Shown piece by piece: positions 46,431 through 56,800 of a DNA stretch of 64,000 nt. This stretch comes from UBA2287 sp964479665 (GTDB lineage: Bacteria; Bacteroidota; Bacteroidia; Bacteroidales; Tenuifilaceae), in the NCBI GenBank assembly GCA_964479665.1, contig CAYZNN010000008.1, positions 1 to 64,000 on the forward strand. The letters are read 5' to 3'. The notes beneath the pieces are model-generated. The model did not search any database and was not told where the DNA came from. It was given only the letters and a program-made list of their open reading frames with translations. A program made the translations under genes and the position numbers. How positions within the stretch are numbered: the stretch's first letter is position 1; each line of letters starts with the position of its first letter.

Positions 46431-47822
46431 ATGTTTAAAGGCCAAGTATACACCGAACGCAGACTGAAGCTTCGGAAGAAGATTCGCTCGGGAATTATAG
46501 TTGTTCATGGCAACACCGACTCGCCCATGAATTACCCTAAAAACACCTATCGTTTTAGGCAGGATAGCAATTTTCTCTACTATTTTGGTCTCGATTTGCC
46601 AAATATGGTGGGCGTTATCGATATTGAGGACGGAAAGGATTGCATATACGGAAACGACTTCGATTTGAACGATATAATATGGATGGGCCCTCAACCCTCC
46701 GTGAACGAGCTGGCCCAAAAAGTGGGGGTACTTTGCACACATCCCCTAAAAGATCTCGCATCAATCATTCAAAGGGCAATAAAAAACGGACGAAGAATAC
46801 ATTTTCTCCCACAGTATCGCGCTCAAAATATTCTTTCATTCGAAAGGTTAATGGGAATTCACCCTTCGCTTATTGCCAAATATGCATCAGAAGAATTGGT
46901 GAAGGCCGTTGTAAGCATGCGCTCAATAAAAGAGGAGTGTGAAATTGAGGAGCTCGACAAGGCCTGCGATATTGGATATCAGATGCATGTAACTGCCATG
47001 AAAATGGCAAAACCGGGCGTAAACGAGCAAGAAATTGCAGGGGTTATTGAGGGTATATCCATTTCACTAGGGCGTATGCCTTCGTTTCCTGTTATTCTTT
47101 CGCAGAACGGCGAAACGCTGCATAACCACGATCACTCACAGGTTTTGCAATTGGGACGTATGCTGCTTACCGACGCAGGAGCGGAATCGAACTCCTACTA
47201 CTCGTCGGATTTTACCAGAACCTACCCGGTGGGAGGTGTGTTTTCGCAGCAGCAGCGCGAAATATATAACATAGTTCTGAACGCCAACAACAAGGCAATA
47301 GCGCTATGCAAACCCGGCGTAACATACCAAAGCATTCACCTCGAAGCGGCCAAAGTAATTGCTGGAGGATTAATGGACCTGGGCATAATGAAAGGAAACA
47401 TTGAAGAGGCGGTAGCCAATGGCGCACATGCCATGTTTTTTCCCCACGGATTAGGCCATATGCTTGGGCTCGATGTTCACGACATGGAAGATTTGGGAGA
47501 AAATTTCGTGGGCTACGACGATGAGGTATCCCGAATAGACCAGTTTGGAACCGCATATTTACGCCTTGGAAGGCGTTTGCAACAGGGCTTTGTTTTAACC
47601 GTTGAGCCAGGCATTTACTTCATTCCTCAACTTATTCAGCAGTGGAAAAGTGAAAAAATAAACAGCGCCTTTATTAACTATGCTAAAGCAGAGGAGTATA
47701 TAGGTTTTGGAGGAATTCGACTTGAAGACGATGTTTTAATTACCGAAAGCGGTAGCCGCTTACTGGGCTCTAAGCGAGTACCCATTACCATTGAAGAGGT
47801 CGAGAAAACCATAAGGGGATAG
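46431..47822 (+). CDS. Xaa-Pro aminopeptidase (M24B)
   Basis: A metallopeptidase that removes N-terminal residues preceding proline. The 463-residue pita-bread enzyme has an N-terminal creatinase-like domain (FKGQVYTERRLKLRKKI) and the metal ligands in family order: two Asp in LLTDAGAESNSYYSSDFTRTY, His in PHGLGHMLGLDVHD, Glu in LTVEPGIYF and Glu in GGIRLEDD. ATG at 46431 is chosen because the preceding frame is promoter and the family N-terminus begins here. It converges on the coiled-coil gene over a shared terminator. Confidence 0.94.
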   Translation: MFKGQVYTERRLKLRKKIRSGIIVVHGNTDSPMNYPKNTYRFRQDSNFLYYFGLDLPNMVGVIDIEDGKDCIYGNDFDLNDIIWMGPQPSVNELAQKVGVLCTHPLKDLASIIQRAIKNGRRIHFLPQYRAQNILSFERLMGIHPSLIAKYASEELVKAVVSMRSIKEECEIEELDKACDIGYQMHVTAMKMAKPGVNEQEIAGVIEGISISLGRMPSFPVILSQNGETLHNHDHSQVLQLGRMLLTDAGAESNSYYSSDFTRTYPVGGVFSQQQREIYNIVLNANNKAIALCKPGVTYQSIHLEAAKVIAGGLMDLGIMKGNIEEAVANGAHAMFFPHGLGHMLGLDVHDMEDLGENFVGYDDEVSRIDQFGTAYLRLGRRLQQGFVLTVEPGIYFIPQLIQQWKSEKINSAFINYAKAEEYIGFGGIRLEDDVLITESGSRLLGSKRVPITIEEVEKTIRG

Positions 47823-47827
47823 AATAG

Positions 47828-47849
47828 AAAAGGGGCCTAGGCCCCTTTT
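47828..47849. terminator. Bidirectional terminator
   Basis: AAAAGGGGCC and GGCCCCTTTT form a perfect 10-bp stem with a 2-base loop, six bases after the aminopeptidase stop. With A before and T after the stem it can end transcripts from both converging genes. Confidence 0.85.
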
Positions 47850-47879
47850 CTAGTTTTTGTTGTTTGGCTAATTTGGCTC

Positions 47880-48770
47880 TTACTTCAGCATGAAGTCGCC
47901 AGCACCCACAAGGAAGCCATCTAAATAAACCGAAACTTCGTACTTTCCTTTCACCAATTCACCATTATTATCGTAAAAGATGCACAAATCGACATCCTGA
48001 TTTTGGTAGTCAACCTCGCGACGAGCAGAAAAAACCACTTTTTCTCCCTCAAAATCGAACAAATCCGACGACGATTTGGCAAGAATAAAGCCATCGGGAC
48101 CTAAAATGCGGATATAGGCGAATCGATTCCCTGCTATTGCAATACTATTTTCGACCAGGGTAAAGCAAACCCTAATTTTTTCAACACGACTGGCGCGCGT
48201 AACGTCGTTGCCCCTACGGTTAAGAGGGGTTGTAACCACGTTGCGGGCACGAATTACCGATCCCTTGGCAACGGTGGTGCTAAGTTCTTCTGTACGTTGT
48301 TCTAACCCCTCAATGGTTTTTTTACTGGTTATAACCTCCTGTTTTACCTTAATATTTTCGGCAATTAGCTTTTGGTTTAGCGTGTTGAGCGAGTCGATTT
48401 CAACAACCATGTGGCGCAGAATGGCCCTGAGGGTTCCCAGCTCCTTTTGGTATTCCTTAATTTCAGCGAAGCTTACTTGCCGAACGCGCTTTAATTCCCT
48501 ATAAAGTTTTTCAGCTCTTTCCTGCTCTTCTTGCAATTTCAAATTAAGCGAAGCATTATCGGTTTCCAACTCGTTGTATTCCTGCATAACCTTTTTAAGG
48601 TTCTCGGCAATAGTGTCCTTTTCAGCGTTCAGTTGAATCTGAATTTTTTCTGAATTTTTTCGTTCAGAAAAGTACATCCAGCCAACTCCCACTAAAAAAA
48701 AGGCGAGCACAACTATAAGTGCGCTTAAAAAGGCAATGGCTTTACTCGAGCCGCTCATTTTGGTCTCCAT
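47880..48770 (-). CDS. Membrane-anchored coiled-coil protein
   Basis: The 296-residue protein has one N-terminal transmembrane helix (about 10-31, AFLSALIVVLAFFLVGVGWMYF). A long coiled coil follows at about 35-160, rich in Lys and Glu. The beta-rich C-terminal domain of about 110 residues (KIRVCFTLVENSIAIAGNRF, DVDLCIFYDNNGELVKGKYEVSVYL) carries no known motif. Similar proteins are widespread in Bacteroidota as hypothetical proteins. The ATG at 48770 is preferred over the start at 48845, whose extra residues are Cys-rich and unlike a signal. CAAATATA at 48796-48803 reads TATATTTG on the minus strand and may be its -7 box. Confidence 0.75.
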   Translation of the reverse strand: METKMSGSSKAIAFLSALIVVLAFFLVGVGWMYFSERKNSEKIQIQLNAEKDTIAENLKKVMQEYNELETDNASLNLKLQEEQERAEKLYRELKRVRQVSFAEIKEYQKELGTLRAILRHMVVEIDSLNTLNQKLIAENIKVKQEVITSKKTIEGLEQRTEELSTTVAKGSVIRARNVVTTPLNRRGNDVTRASRVEKIRVCFTLVENSIAIAGNRFAYIRILGPDGFILAKSSSDLFDFEGEKVVFSARREVDYQNQDVDLCIFYDNNGELVKGKYEVSVYLDGFLVGAGDFMLK

Positions 48771-48916
48771 TACAAAACATTTTGGTAATAAACGGCAAAT
48801 ATAGAAAAAATTGCACGAGGCTCGACCTGACAAAAAAGCACCCACGAAGTTTTCAGGTTTATTTTTGTTGTCCGATAAAAGAAACAGGAATAATGTTCTT
48901 CAATTACTAACGCATA

Positions 48917-49063
48917 AGGTTGTCTCTTGGGTCCTTTGTGTTTCTCTGTGAAAAAATCAGAGGAACTCGTGTAATTTTTAAAATATTGTTAAACAGAGAC
49001 TCACCGAGGAGCCACAGAAAGGCTCGGTGAAATATAGTTGTTTTTTGACTTCTGAGACAACCT
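48917..49063. repeat. Inverted-repeat element, possibly a second small MITE
   Basis: AGGTTGTCTCTTGGGTC (48917-48933) pairs with GACTTCTGAGACAACCT (49047-49063) at 14 of 17 positions. Inside is a perfect 8-bp stem TCACCGAG / CTCGGTGA around 49000-49030. No target duplication is clear at the edges. The element is without coding capacity and looks like a decayed repeat. Confidence 0.4.
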
Positions 49064-49615
49064 CAAATGTTTTATTATAACAGACTTTCCCGCCTGAACG
49101 CCTGCCTGCCGGCATAGGTAGGGAGGGCATTCAGCCCAGATTTTGATTGTTATATCGTACAGCCGCATATACCGTATTATTATACGACCGAATTCGGGCA
49201 CAAGATTATATAGAAAAAAACAGATAGCTCTGTATAACAGTAAAATACAGAGATTGGCACAAGGATTGATAAGAAGAAGCGAATTAATGCACCCCATTAG
49301 AAAACGGGCACTTATTAACATTTATTTTAATCATTTCGGAAGCAACGTTTATCAGGAAAAGTGGGGCAGTAATGGAAATGTTGTTAACAAACTACAATAA
49401 GATAACGTAAGAAAGGGTGTTGTGAATAAAAAAATAATTAATATTGCAAACCCAAACCGAAGAGAACAAAGAAGTTACAGTTACGAACACAAACTATAGG
49501 GTTAAACAACCCGGGAACGGCAGGCCGCAGGGCGGCTTAAAGTTTCAAAAACCAACATAATTTCCTACAGAATAAATTAATTAAACACAATTACTTACAA
49601 CTAAATTTTTACACT
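49064..49615 (+). other. Gene-free leader region before the T9SS-type surface locus
   Basis: No supported gene. It holds a degenerate CCTGCCTGCCGG palindrome-like repeat near 49101-49125, of a kind often scattered in Bacteroidota intergenic DNA. A short hairpin GGGTT AAAC AACCC lies at 49499-49512, followed by GCCGC / GCGGC at about 49524-49536, close to the next gene. These may be leader structures for the 49616 gene, but nothing proves that. Confidence 0.35.
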
Positions 49616-50545
49616 ATGAAAAAATCGACTTTCATGAAAATGGCGCTCGCAGCAGTTGCTATGTTCGTTTTTGTTGGGCTGAATGCTCAGATCCTTACTA
49701 ACTACCAAAACGTTAATGAGGATATTTATCAAACCGAAGGAAAAACCTTCCGTGTTTACGTTTATCCCGACATGGTTTATAGCCCGTCGTACGATGCTGC
49801 AACAAATGCTAACCTAGGTGCTTCTGCTCGTTGGACATGGACTTACCCTGCGGGCCTTACAACAGGTGCCCCTGCTTCTGGAGTTACGCCCGGAGTTCCA
49901 CAAAACTGGGTAGAATTCACTAATCCTCAGGTTGGTGGCCCTTTTTTACTAGAGGTAGTTGAATCAACTACCCTTGGTATTGGTTGTACCGATGCATCTG
50001 CTGAAACAAGAAACATTTACGTTATTGCTGCTCCAACGGCCACCATTACCTCAGCTGCCCTTACCCAATTCTGTGGAAATACTGCAGCACAAACAGTATC
50101 AATGAGTTTCACCGAGAATGTTCCTGCTGCCCTTGCCGCTTATGCTTTTGCTGTAACCGAAGTAGTAGAAACTATTGACCCATCTGATGCTGTTATAGCT
50201 ACGGTTTCAACAAACACAACTTTTGTTAACTTCCCAACCGCAGGCAAACTAAAGGCGCCTACGCTATTGGGTGCTACTTCTCCTTACACCTATTCTTTCA
50301 ATACTTCAGCACTTAATCTTTCAGCAGGAAACCGCACTCGCTATACTTATACACTGGCTCGTACACCCCTTGTAACTGGAGGAGCAGCTGCTGGAGTTGT
50401 TTCGGCTATTAGCGAAAAATCTGATGTAATTGGAGGAACAATACTTGCACATGCTTTCACGGGAACTACAACAGTTTCTTATATTGTAAATCCAAGTCCC
50501 GTTACCGGACCAATCTACCACATTCCCAACACCTTTGCTTACTAA
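49616..50545 (+). CDS. Small secreted protein with TGPxYHIPN tail
   Basis: The 309-residue protein has a signal peptide (MKMALAAVAMFVFVGLNAQ). Its beta-sandwich body is rich in Thr, Ala and Val, with an Ig/PKD-like look (LTQFCGNTAAQTVSMSF). The protein ends VTGPIYHIPNTFAY. It has neither a type A nor a type B sorting domain. The closing motif is shared with the giant adhesin downstream (TGPQYHIPNSFGE). The gene starts a locus that continues with a CHU_C protein and PorP/SprF, so secretion by T9SS and a role as surface partner are plausible. No specific function is recognised. Confidence 0.75.
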   Translation: MKKSTFMKMALAAVAMFVFVGLNAQILTNYQNVNEDIYQTEGKTFRVYVYPDMVYSPSYDAATNANLGASARWTWTYPAGLTTGAPASGVTPGVPQNWVEFTNPQVGGPFLLEVVESTTLGIGCTDASAETRNIYVIAAPTATITSAALTQFCGNTAAQTVSMSFTENVPAALAAYAFAVTEVVETIDPSDAVIATVSTNTTFVNFPTAGKLKAPTLLGATSPYTYSFNTSALNLSAGNRTRYTYTLARTPLVTGGAAAGVVSAISEKSDVIGGTILAHAFTGTTTVSYIVNPSPVTGPIYHIPNTFAY

Positions 50546-50569
50546 TAGTATAGTTTAGCATTTTAATCT

Positions 50570-50591
50570 AAGGGGGAGGCAACTTCCCCTT
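50570..50591 (+). terminator. Weak hairpin after the 49616 gene
   Basis: AAGGGGGA and TTCCCCTT pair at seven of eight positions around GGCAAC. There is no T run after it, so it may be an attenuator or RNA stabiliser rather than a full terminator. Confidence 0.4.
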
Positions 50592-50723
50592 GGGTTCTAG
50601 GTTACAAATCGTTCTTTTTTAATATTCGGGTTGCTTTTGTAGAGGGTTGCCTCCATCTGGGGGGTTATGGCCCTTGCCCCGTTCACAACCACAATTTTTA
50701 TAAAATTTGAAAAAAGTTAGGCT

Positions 50724-51815
50724 TTGAAAAAATATATACCCATAATTCTGTTATTGCCTTTTTTTGTGCTAGCCAGCATTATGGCTAGATCACAAAATCC
50801 GTACGACCTCCCCATGGCCTGTCCTACCGATGGAGGCTACGAGGACTATGGCGTAGCAAGCGGACTTAACGGGTCAACCTTTTCATGGCAACTGCTTTTT
50901 CCCAACGGAACCCTTGTTCCAGAAAGTAAGTACATAGTTGATAACGATAAAGTAAGGGTATATTGGGACAATACCATGCCCGGGGGCATTTATACTTTCC
51001 AGGTTACCGAGTTAACGCCCTTTGGTTGCACGGGTTACTGGGAGGAGCACATAGTGCTCAACACCCCCACCATTTTTATTCCTTTCGATGGGGTTCCCGA
51101 AACCGTAACCATATGCTTTGGACAACAAGGAGCCCTCGATCCTGGTGCCGGATTCCGTAGCTACCTATGGCAGGACGGAAGCACGGAGCAGGTTTTCTAT
51201 ACCGGCGAAGCCGGAACCTACCAGGTGCAACTTATTAACAGTGCATGGAGCTGTACCTACAACGAGATTGAAACATTTGTTAATCCTCTGCCCATGGTTT
51301 GGCTGGGCAACGATACTGTACTATTCGGAACCCAAAGTATAACACTTCCCCGCCAGGTTAGCGACAATGTTATGATTTACAACTGGAGCACAGGCGATGT
51401 AACGCCAACCCTTACGGTTGACGGAACACTTGGAACCCAAACAATAGGATTAACAGTTATCGATAATAACGGCTGTAGCAATACCGATGAAATAATTATT
51501 TCTGCAGCCGACTACTCGAACCTGCGTATACCAGCAGCATTTACGCCAAATGGCGATGGCGTAAACGACACTTGGCTTTTCCCAGCGCCCGATGGCATAA
51601 ACCAGCACCTTTGGGTTTTCCTGAACGATGTTGATGTTAAGATTTACAGCCGATGGGGAAAAATGGTTTGGTCATCGCAAGGAATGTTTAAACCATGGGA
51701 CGGAAAGGGCCTTAATGGCAAGGATCTTCCCATGGATTCGTACCACTACATTATTCGCATTAACGTTGACGACAAAACGTTTACCTACAAAGGTAGCGTA
51801 ACCATTGTAAGGTAA
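50724..51815 (+). CDS. T9SS type B sorted (CHU_C) surface protein
   Basis: The 363-residue protein has a signal peptide (KKYIPIILLLPFFVLASIMA) and PKD/Ig-like domains (YLWQDGSTEQVFYTGEAGTY). It ends in a gliding-motility-associated C-terminal domain starting near residue 272 (AAFTPNGDGVNDTWLFP) and closing with GSVTIVR, the type B T9SS signal. It is upstream of a PorP/SprF protein, the known partner class for type B proteins. The start appears to be TTG, since no in-frame ATG gives the signal peptide; internal M at ASIMARSQ is too late. Confidence 0.9.
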   Translation: MKKYIPIILLLPFFVLASIMARSQNPYDLPMACPTDGGYEDYGVASGLNGSTFSWQLLFPNGTLVPESKYIVDNDKVRVYWDNTMPGGIYTFQVTELTPFGCTGYWEEHIVLNTPTIFIPFDGVPETVTICFGQQGALDPGAGFRSYLWQDGSTEQVFYTGEAGTYQVQLINSAWSCTYNEIETFVNPLPMVWLGNDTVLFGTQSITLPRQVSDNVMIYNWSTGDVTPTLTVDGTLGTQTIGLTVIDNNGCSNTDEIIISAADYSNLRIPAAFTPNGDGVNDTWLFPAPDGINQHLWVFLNDVDVKIYSRWGKMVWSSQGMFKPWDGKGLNGKDLPMDSYHYIIRINVDDKTFTYKGSVTIVR

Positions 51816-51837
51816 AAAAGCAGCGAGGATTTAACTC

Positions 51838-52818
51838 ATGAAAAGAGCAACCCTATTCATAATCATCACATTTCTGATTGCAAGAGCCTCCGCTCAGCAG
51901 CAACCGCTGTACAGTCAGTACATGATGAATCCCTACCTGCTCAATCCGGCTATTGCTGGCTATCAGGGGATAACCGATTTCAACCTTACTGCGCGCGAGC
52001 AGTGGTTGGGTTACAGCGAGGGGCCAAGCACCTACGCATTAAGTGCGCAAACCCGTATACTTAAAACCAGCTTCAGAAACCGTAGCCGACTTATAAAAAA
52101 TAGGGTACGTAGGCGCAAACCAAGCGGAAGAGTTGGAATGGGAGGATATGTTTTTAACGATTTAAACGGAAAAATACGCAGAACGGGCATACAGGGAACG
52201 TACTCTTACCACATATATTTAAGAGAAACCCAATTGAGTTTTGGTGTATCGCTTTCGGCCTTTCAATTTAAAGCCAATGTGAAGCAGGGCGATCTTTACG
52301 ACCCCAATTACACAGACCCCTTAATAGGCTCCAATGCCGATTTTTCGCCCGATGCAAATTTTGGTTTTTTAGTGAGTGGCGATAACTACTATGCGGGCAT
52401 TTCGGCAACCAGCTTATTCCAGAACTCAATACAGTTTGGCCTAGGTAACGAGGCAAGTGCCTACCGAATGCTTAGGCATTACTATCTTTTGGGAGGGTAC
52501 AAGTTTCAGGAAAAAAGGGCCGATTGGGGCTTTGAACCATCAACCATGATGACCCTTACCGAAAGGGGATCCTTTAGCCTCGATTTGAATTTTAAAACCT
52601 ACTATAAGAACGATTACTGGGCGGGCCTTTCATACCGAACAACGGGCACCATTATTACCATGTTTGGTATGAACTACCAGCAGTTCTATTTTGGTTATGC
52701 GTTCGACTATGGTTTTGGCGATGTTTCAGCATTTAACCGAATGGGATCGCACGAACTTATGGTTGGTATGCGACTGGGCGACAGCGCTCGAAGGTACAGG
52801 TGGTTAAACAGGTTCTAA
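51838..52818 (+). CDS. PorP/SprF-family outer-membrane protein
   Basis: The 326-residue protein has a signal peptide (MKRATLFIIITFLIARASAQ) and the family motif PLYSQYMMNPYLLNPAIAGY. Alternating amphipathic strands with aromatic girdles follow (REQWLGYSEGPSTY, QFYFGYAFDYGFGD). PorP/SprF proteins sit in the outer membrane beside T9SS and hold type B secreted partners, as SprF does for SprB. It follows the CHU_C gene after 22 bases and precedes the giant adhesin, so the three are likely a functional unit. The gene ends normally. Confidence 0.92.
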   Translation: MKRATLFIIITFLIARASAQQQPLYSQYMMNPYLLNPAIAGYQGITDFNLTAREQWLGYSEGPSTYALSAQTRILKTSFRNRSRLIKNRVRRRKPSGRVGMGGYVFNDLNGKIRRTGIQGTYSYHIYLRETQLSFGVSLSAFQFKANVKQGDLYDPNYTDPLIGSNADFSPDANFGFLVSGDNYYAGISATSLFQNSIQFGLGNEASAYRMLRHYYLLGGYKFQEKRADWGFEPSTMMTLTERGSFSLDLNFKTYYKNDYWAGLSYRTTGTIITMFGMNYQQFYFGYAFDYGFGDVSAFNRMGSHELMVGMRLGDSARRYRWLNRF

Positions 52819-52859
52819 AAGCGACCGAGCTCAAGAATCGTTTTTTTTCTACAGTTTTC

Positions 52860-52893
52860 AAAGGCAAGGTCGGTTAGGTCTTGCCTTTGGTGT
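52860..52893 (+). terminator. Terminator-like hairpin between PorP/SprF and the adhesin
   Basis: AAAGGCAAG (52860-52868) and CTTGCCTTT (52880-52888) form a perfect 9-bp stem with an 11-base loop. A short GGTGTTT follows. It lies after the PorP/SprF stop and before the adhesin start. Confidence 0.6.
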
Positions 52894-52924
52894 TTAATAT
52901 GGAGAATTATTTAAGAATTAACAT

Positions 52925-53851
52925 ATGAGAACGAGGGATAAGTATAGGAAGAAATGGCACATAACACTAGCTATTGGCATGGCCATGTTGGCCGTTAGCC
53001 AATCTAGTGCCCAAGTGGGTCCTGCTGGTGTTGGAAATGCCAATGGGGAAAACGGACAGCCACGAATTTCTCTTTGGCTCGATGCCTCTTCGCTGGGTTT
53101 GGCCAATGGAGCCGATGTGTTGAACTGGACCGATTTATCGGGGAATGCCAATCATGCAACTCAGTCAACAACAGCCAATATGCCCATTTTTTCTACTAAT
53201 ATTATTGGCAGCAATCCTGTTGTTCGTTTTCGGCCAACCGTTCCCAACCGAACCCAAACGTGGCTCAACTATAACGGAGTGCATTTGGTTGGCTCGCCCT
53301 ACAGTATTTTTGCTGTAGCAGCCCGAAGGTCGTTGGGTTTTAAAATGGTTCTTGGCGGAACGGCAACAACAACAAACGAGAACCTTCACTGGGGTTGGCG
53401 CGATAATACCCAGTTTACCCAAGCACAGTATGGTAACGATATTAGCCGAACCCTCGATATAAACACTGCAAGCACATTTTCAATATTCAGCACTGTTCGC
53501 AATAATACTACTTCTCCGTGGGGTAGGGCCATATTTCAGAATGGTAATTTGCTGGGAGCAACCGAAAATAATATTACACTTCTGGTCAACAATCAGGGCG
53601 CTGCCATTGGGCGTTATACAACAAACTACTACGATGTTGATGTGGCTGAACTTATTCAGTATACTTCGGCACTGAACGATGCCCAAAGGATTATTGTCGA
53701 CAACTACCTGTCGGTAAAGTACGGAATTGCTCTAGCTTCTAACTCCCTATACACAAATAGCACGTATAATCGTAATGTTGTTGGAATAGGAACCACCGAT
53801 GGAACTTACAAGCATACCGAAACAACCCATGCAGGGGGGGAATCCTTTTAA
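52925..53851 (+). CDS. Giant YHIPN-tailed adhesin, N-terminal part (frameshift at G7)
   Basis: The 308-residue N-terminal part has a signal peptide-like start (ITLAIGMAMLAVSQSSAQ). A concanavalin-like domain follows (ISLWLDASSLGLANGADVLNW, abridged; also WTDLSGNANHATQ, and YNVDV-type strand DVDVAELIQY). It then meets a run of seven G at 53834-53840 and stops at 53851. Adding one G makes the frame read HAGGGILLKESNASLN and continue into the following 2,852-codon frame. The intact product would be about 3,167 residues. It is either a phase-variable gene, a real break or a sequencing error. Confidence 0.85.
   Translation: MRTRDKYRKKWHITLAIGMAMLAVSQSSAQVGPAGVGNANGENGQPRISLWLDASSLGLANGADVLNWTDLSGNANHATQSTTANMPIFSTNIIGSNPVVRFRPTVPNRTQTWLNYNGVHLVGSPYSIFAVAARRSLGFKMVLGGTATTTNENLHWGWRDNTQFTQAQYGNDISRTLDINTASTFSIFSTVRNNTTSPWGRAIFQNGNLLGATENNITLLVNNQGAAIGRYTTNYYDVDVAELIQYTSALNDAQRIIVDNYLSVKYGIALASNSLYTNSTYNRNVVGIGTTDGTYKHTETTHAGGESF
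53834..53840 (+). other. G7 homopolymer at the adhesin frameshift
   Basis: Seven G in a row (GCAGGGGGGGAAT) sit at the point where the adhesin frame breaks. Eight G would restore the full-length protein. Such runs are typical slip sites in phase-variable genes. Confidence 0.8.
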
Positions 53852-53868
53852 AAGAGAGCAACGCATCG

Positions 53869-56800
53869 TTGAATGAGACAAACGAGTTTGTTTTTGCAGG
53901 CAACAGCGGAACCGCCCATGGGGTAACCAACACAGATTTGCCAATCCTAGCTGGAATAACTTTAATCGACCGCTGGCAAAGGGATTACTATATCGAAAGA
54001 CGGCAAGGAGGAACCCAAAATGCAGGAACAACCGACATACGGATAGGTTTTAATTTTGCAGGTACAGGCATAACCCTCGAAACCGATAAGGGCTACTACT
54101 TGCTGTACCGCGCCGGAACATCGGGAACGTTTACGGCAGTGGTTGGCGGAACGGGAGTTGCGTCCGATGGCAAGGTTTGGTTCAATATAACCAATGCTAA
54201 TTTCACAACCGGGTACTATACAATTGCCAAATCGGACCAAGAATTGAAAACCTGGTATTCGCTCAACTCGGGCAATTGGGACGATTTTAATACGTGGAGC
54301 CTGAAGCCTACCGAGCCCGATAATCCCTTTGGGGAAATACCCGGCTTGCTCGACAGGGCAGTGATTACGAATAACAAAATTGTAACGGTTACCCAAAACG
54401 GCACCACTTGCGGTACGCTCGATGTAATTGATGGAACAATCGACTTTGGAACAACAACGGGACATTATTTTTCAGCCATTAACGGGCAGCCGGCCGGAAG
54501 AATTAAACTGGCAGCCGATAATTTCCCTTCGGGCGATGCAACAGGCTTTACAAACGGAGCAACCGGAGGAACCGTTGAGTACTATGGAGGAACCTACAAT
54601 CTGGCTACGCAAAGGGTGTTCAATAATATGGTAGTTAACCTAACTACAGGCAATACAATTTCGTTGCTCGCAAACTACAACCTCAACGGAAACCTTAATA
54701 TTGAAAGAGGAAATTTTCGAATTGGAAACAACTCGTCAACCGCCATTATAAGCATTGATATAGCAAAAAACGTAGAGGTTTATTCCGGAGCCCAAATTTC
54801 GGTGGGTAGCGGAAACACCATTGGAACCTACTCAATACCCGGTGTAATGCCCCCGCTGGGTCAGTACCACTCCATTTTCCATCAGGTGCGAATTGGTGGA
54901 GGCATGGTTAACAACGGAACAATTAATTTTACCAACCTAACAGCACCCAACTATGGGCAGTTTGCCAGCAACGGAGCAGCCACAGTAACTTTCTATGGAG
55001 CGACCAATGCTCTGGTAGAACTCAACAATACAACAAATTTTTACAATCTTATTGTTGATAAGGGAATAGATCGAACCTATGTTCTTACCATCGACGCACA
55101 GAATGCCAATCATTTCCGACTTTATGGACCCAATAACGTGGGTAGAAGAACGGGCGGAATTTTCACAGGAGCCAATCCCGAGATACGAAAAGCCCTGTGG
55201 ATTAGAACAGGTACTCTCAAATTGATGGGCAACATTGAAATCCCAAGTCTTTCCGAAGGTTTTGGAGCAGGCGATGCTGGAGGAAATGGCGACTATGCCG
55301 TTCCGGCCAACGCTTCGTTATGGATTGCCGATGCAGGGGTTCGGGTTTACTCAACGGCGCGCACCGCCTCGCCCGATTTATATTCTGGAACTCTTGGGGT
55401 TATTGATGGAACAAGCCATCAGGCCATGTCGGTTTACGGTGAATTTCGAATAACCAGCGGATTTTTCAGCACCCGAAATAGTGCAGGCTTCATTTTTTGG
55501 AGCGATGCATCGGCAACTATACGTATCGAGGGTGGTATTTGCGATGTGGCCCAATTCCGTAGCGCCCATGGAGGCGCTGGAGGAAATACCTCAATAGTAA
55601 TGACAAATGGAGAAATGTACGTTCGTGGAAACAGAACCGTTGGCACAATAAACCCCGAAGGGGGAGGAGAGACCACTGCCGCATATCCAATATTTGGTAT
55701 TATCGATCCCAATGGGGTATTCAGCATGAGCGGAGGAACCGTACACATTAATGCAGTAACGGGCAATAATGTTTACGGAAGCAATGGAATTTGTATTACT
55801 ACCACTCCAGCAAATCATAATGTAACCGGAGGAACGTTCAACATAAACGTTAACGGAAACGACAATGTCGACGTACTCTCAACCAGCAATTTGCACAATG
55901 TAATGGTTTCGCGATTAAATGCAGCAAACACCGTTAGGGTTTACCTTAATACCGATCTGAGCCTTTCGGGGAGCCTTACGCTCAACGCCAACACCGAATT
56001 TATTGCCCGAAGGGAGTGGGGAGGTTTTAATGGTGTAGGCCGGAATCTGTCGGTTGCCGGAAATTTAATTTCGAATGCCGGAAGTATATACCGATCGAGA
56101 GGTAACACAACCACTTTCACGGGTAACGGAACAGCGCTGCTTAATGGAGACATTACGGAGCTGTTTCATAACCTTTCGGTTACAGGAGGAATAAGGACAC
56201 TAACGGCCACTCTAAATACAATTAGGGTTCAGAATAACCTAAGCGTTTCGACGGGGTCAACACTTAACATTCAAACAGGCAAGGAGCTAGTGGTTCGAGG
56301 AAATATTACCAACTCGGGAACCATAGGGGGCGATGGAAAGATTCGCATTTCCGAGAGGGGCCGAGTAACCCAAATAAATGTAACCAACGGAGGTAGCTTC
56401 ACTGCTGTGCCAACCATCACCCTTGCTGCTCCTCCCGTTGGAGGAACTCAGGCAACGGCCATTCCTGTTTTCGATGGTATTCCTGCGGCAGGCAACGCCT
56501 TACCTTTGGTAGGAATAATTGTAACCAACACCGGAAGCGGATACATAGCGGCACCAGCCGTAACCATTACACCGGCAAGCGGGGCAACCGCAGCATCGGT
56601 TCTATTGCAGGTGCATGAAATTGGGGGGGATGGTAATGGACGATTTAGCAATCTGGAGGTTAACGAGCCTCATCCCGCAGCACTTGCAACCCAAGTTACA
56701 TACCTTTTGGCCAACCAAACCGTAACGGGCACCATGACGCTTGCCAATGGTATTTTCGACCTAAAAACATTCAACCTCGACGTTGAGGGAACACTGCACG

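Noticed and set aside
49143..49400. 85-codon open frame in the leader region
   Set aside because: No family match, no clear start context, and surrounded by repeats. It cannot be supported as a gene.
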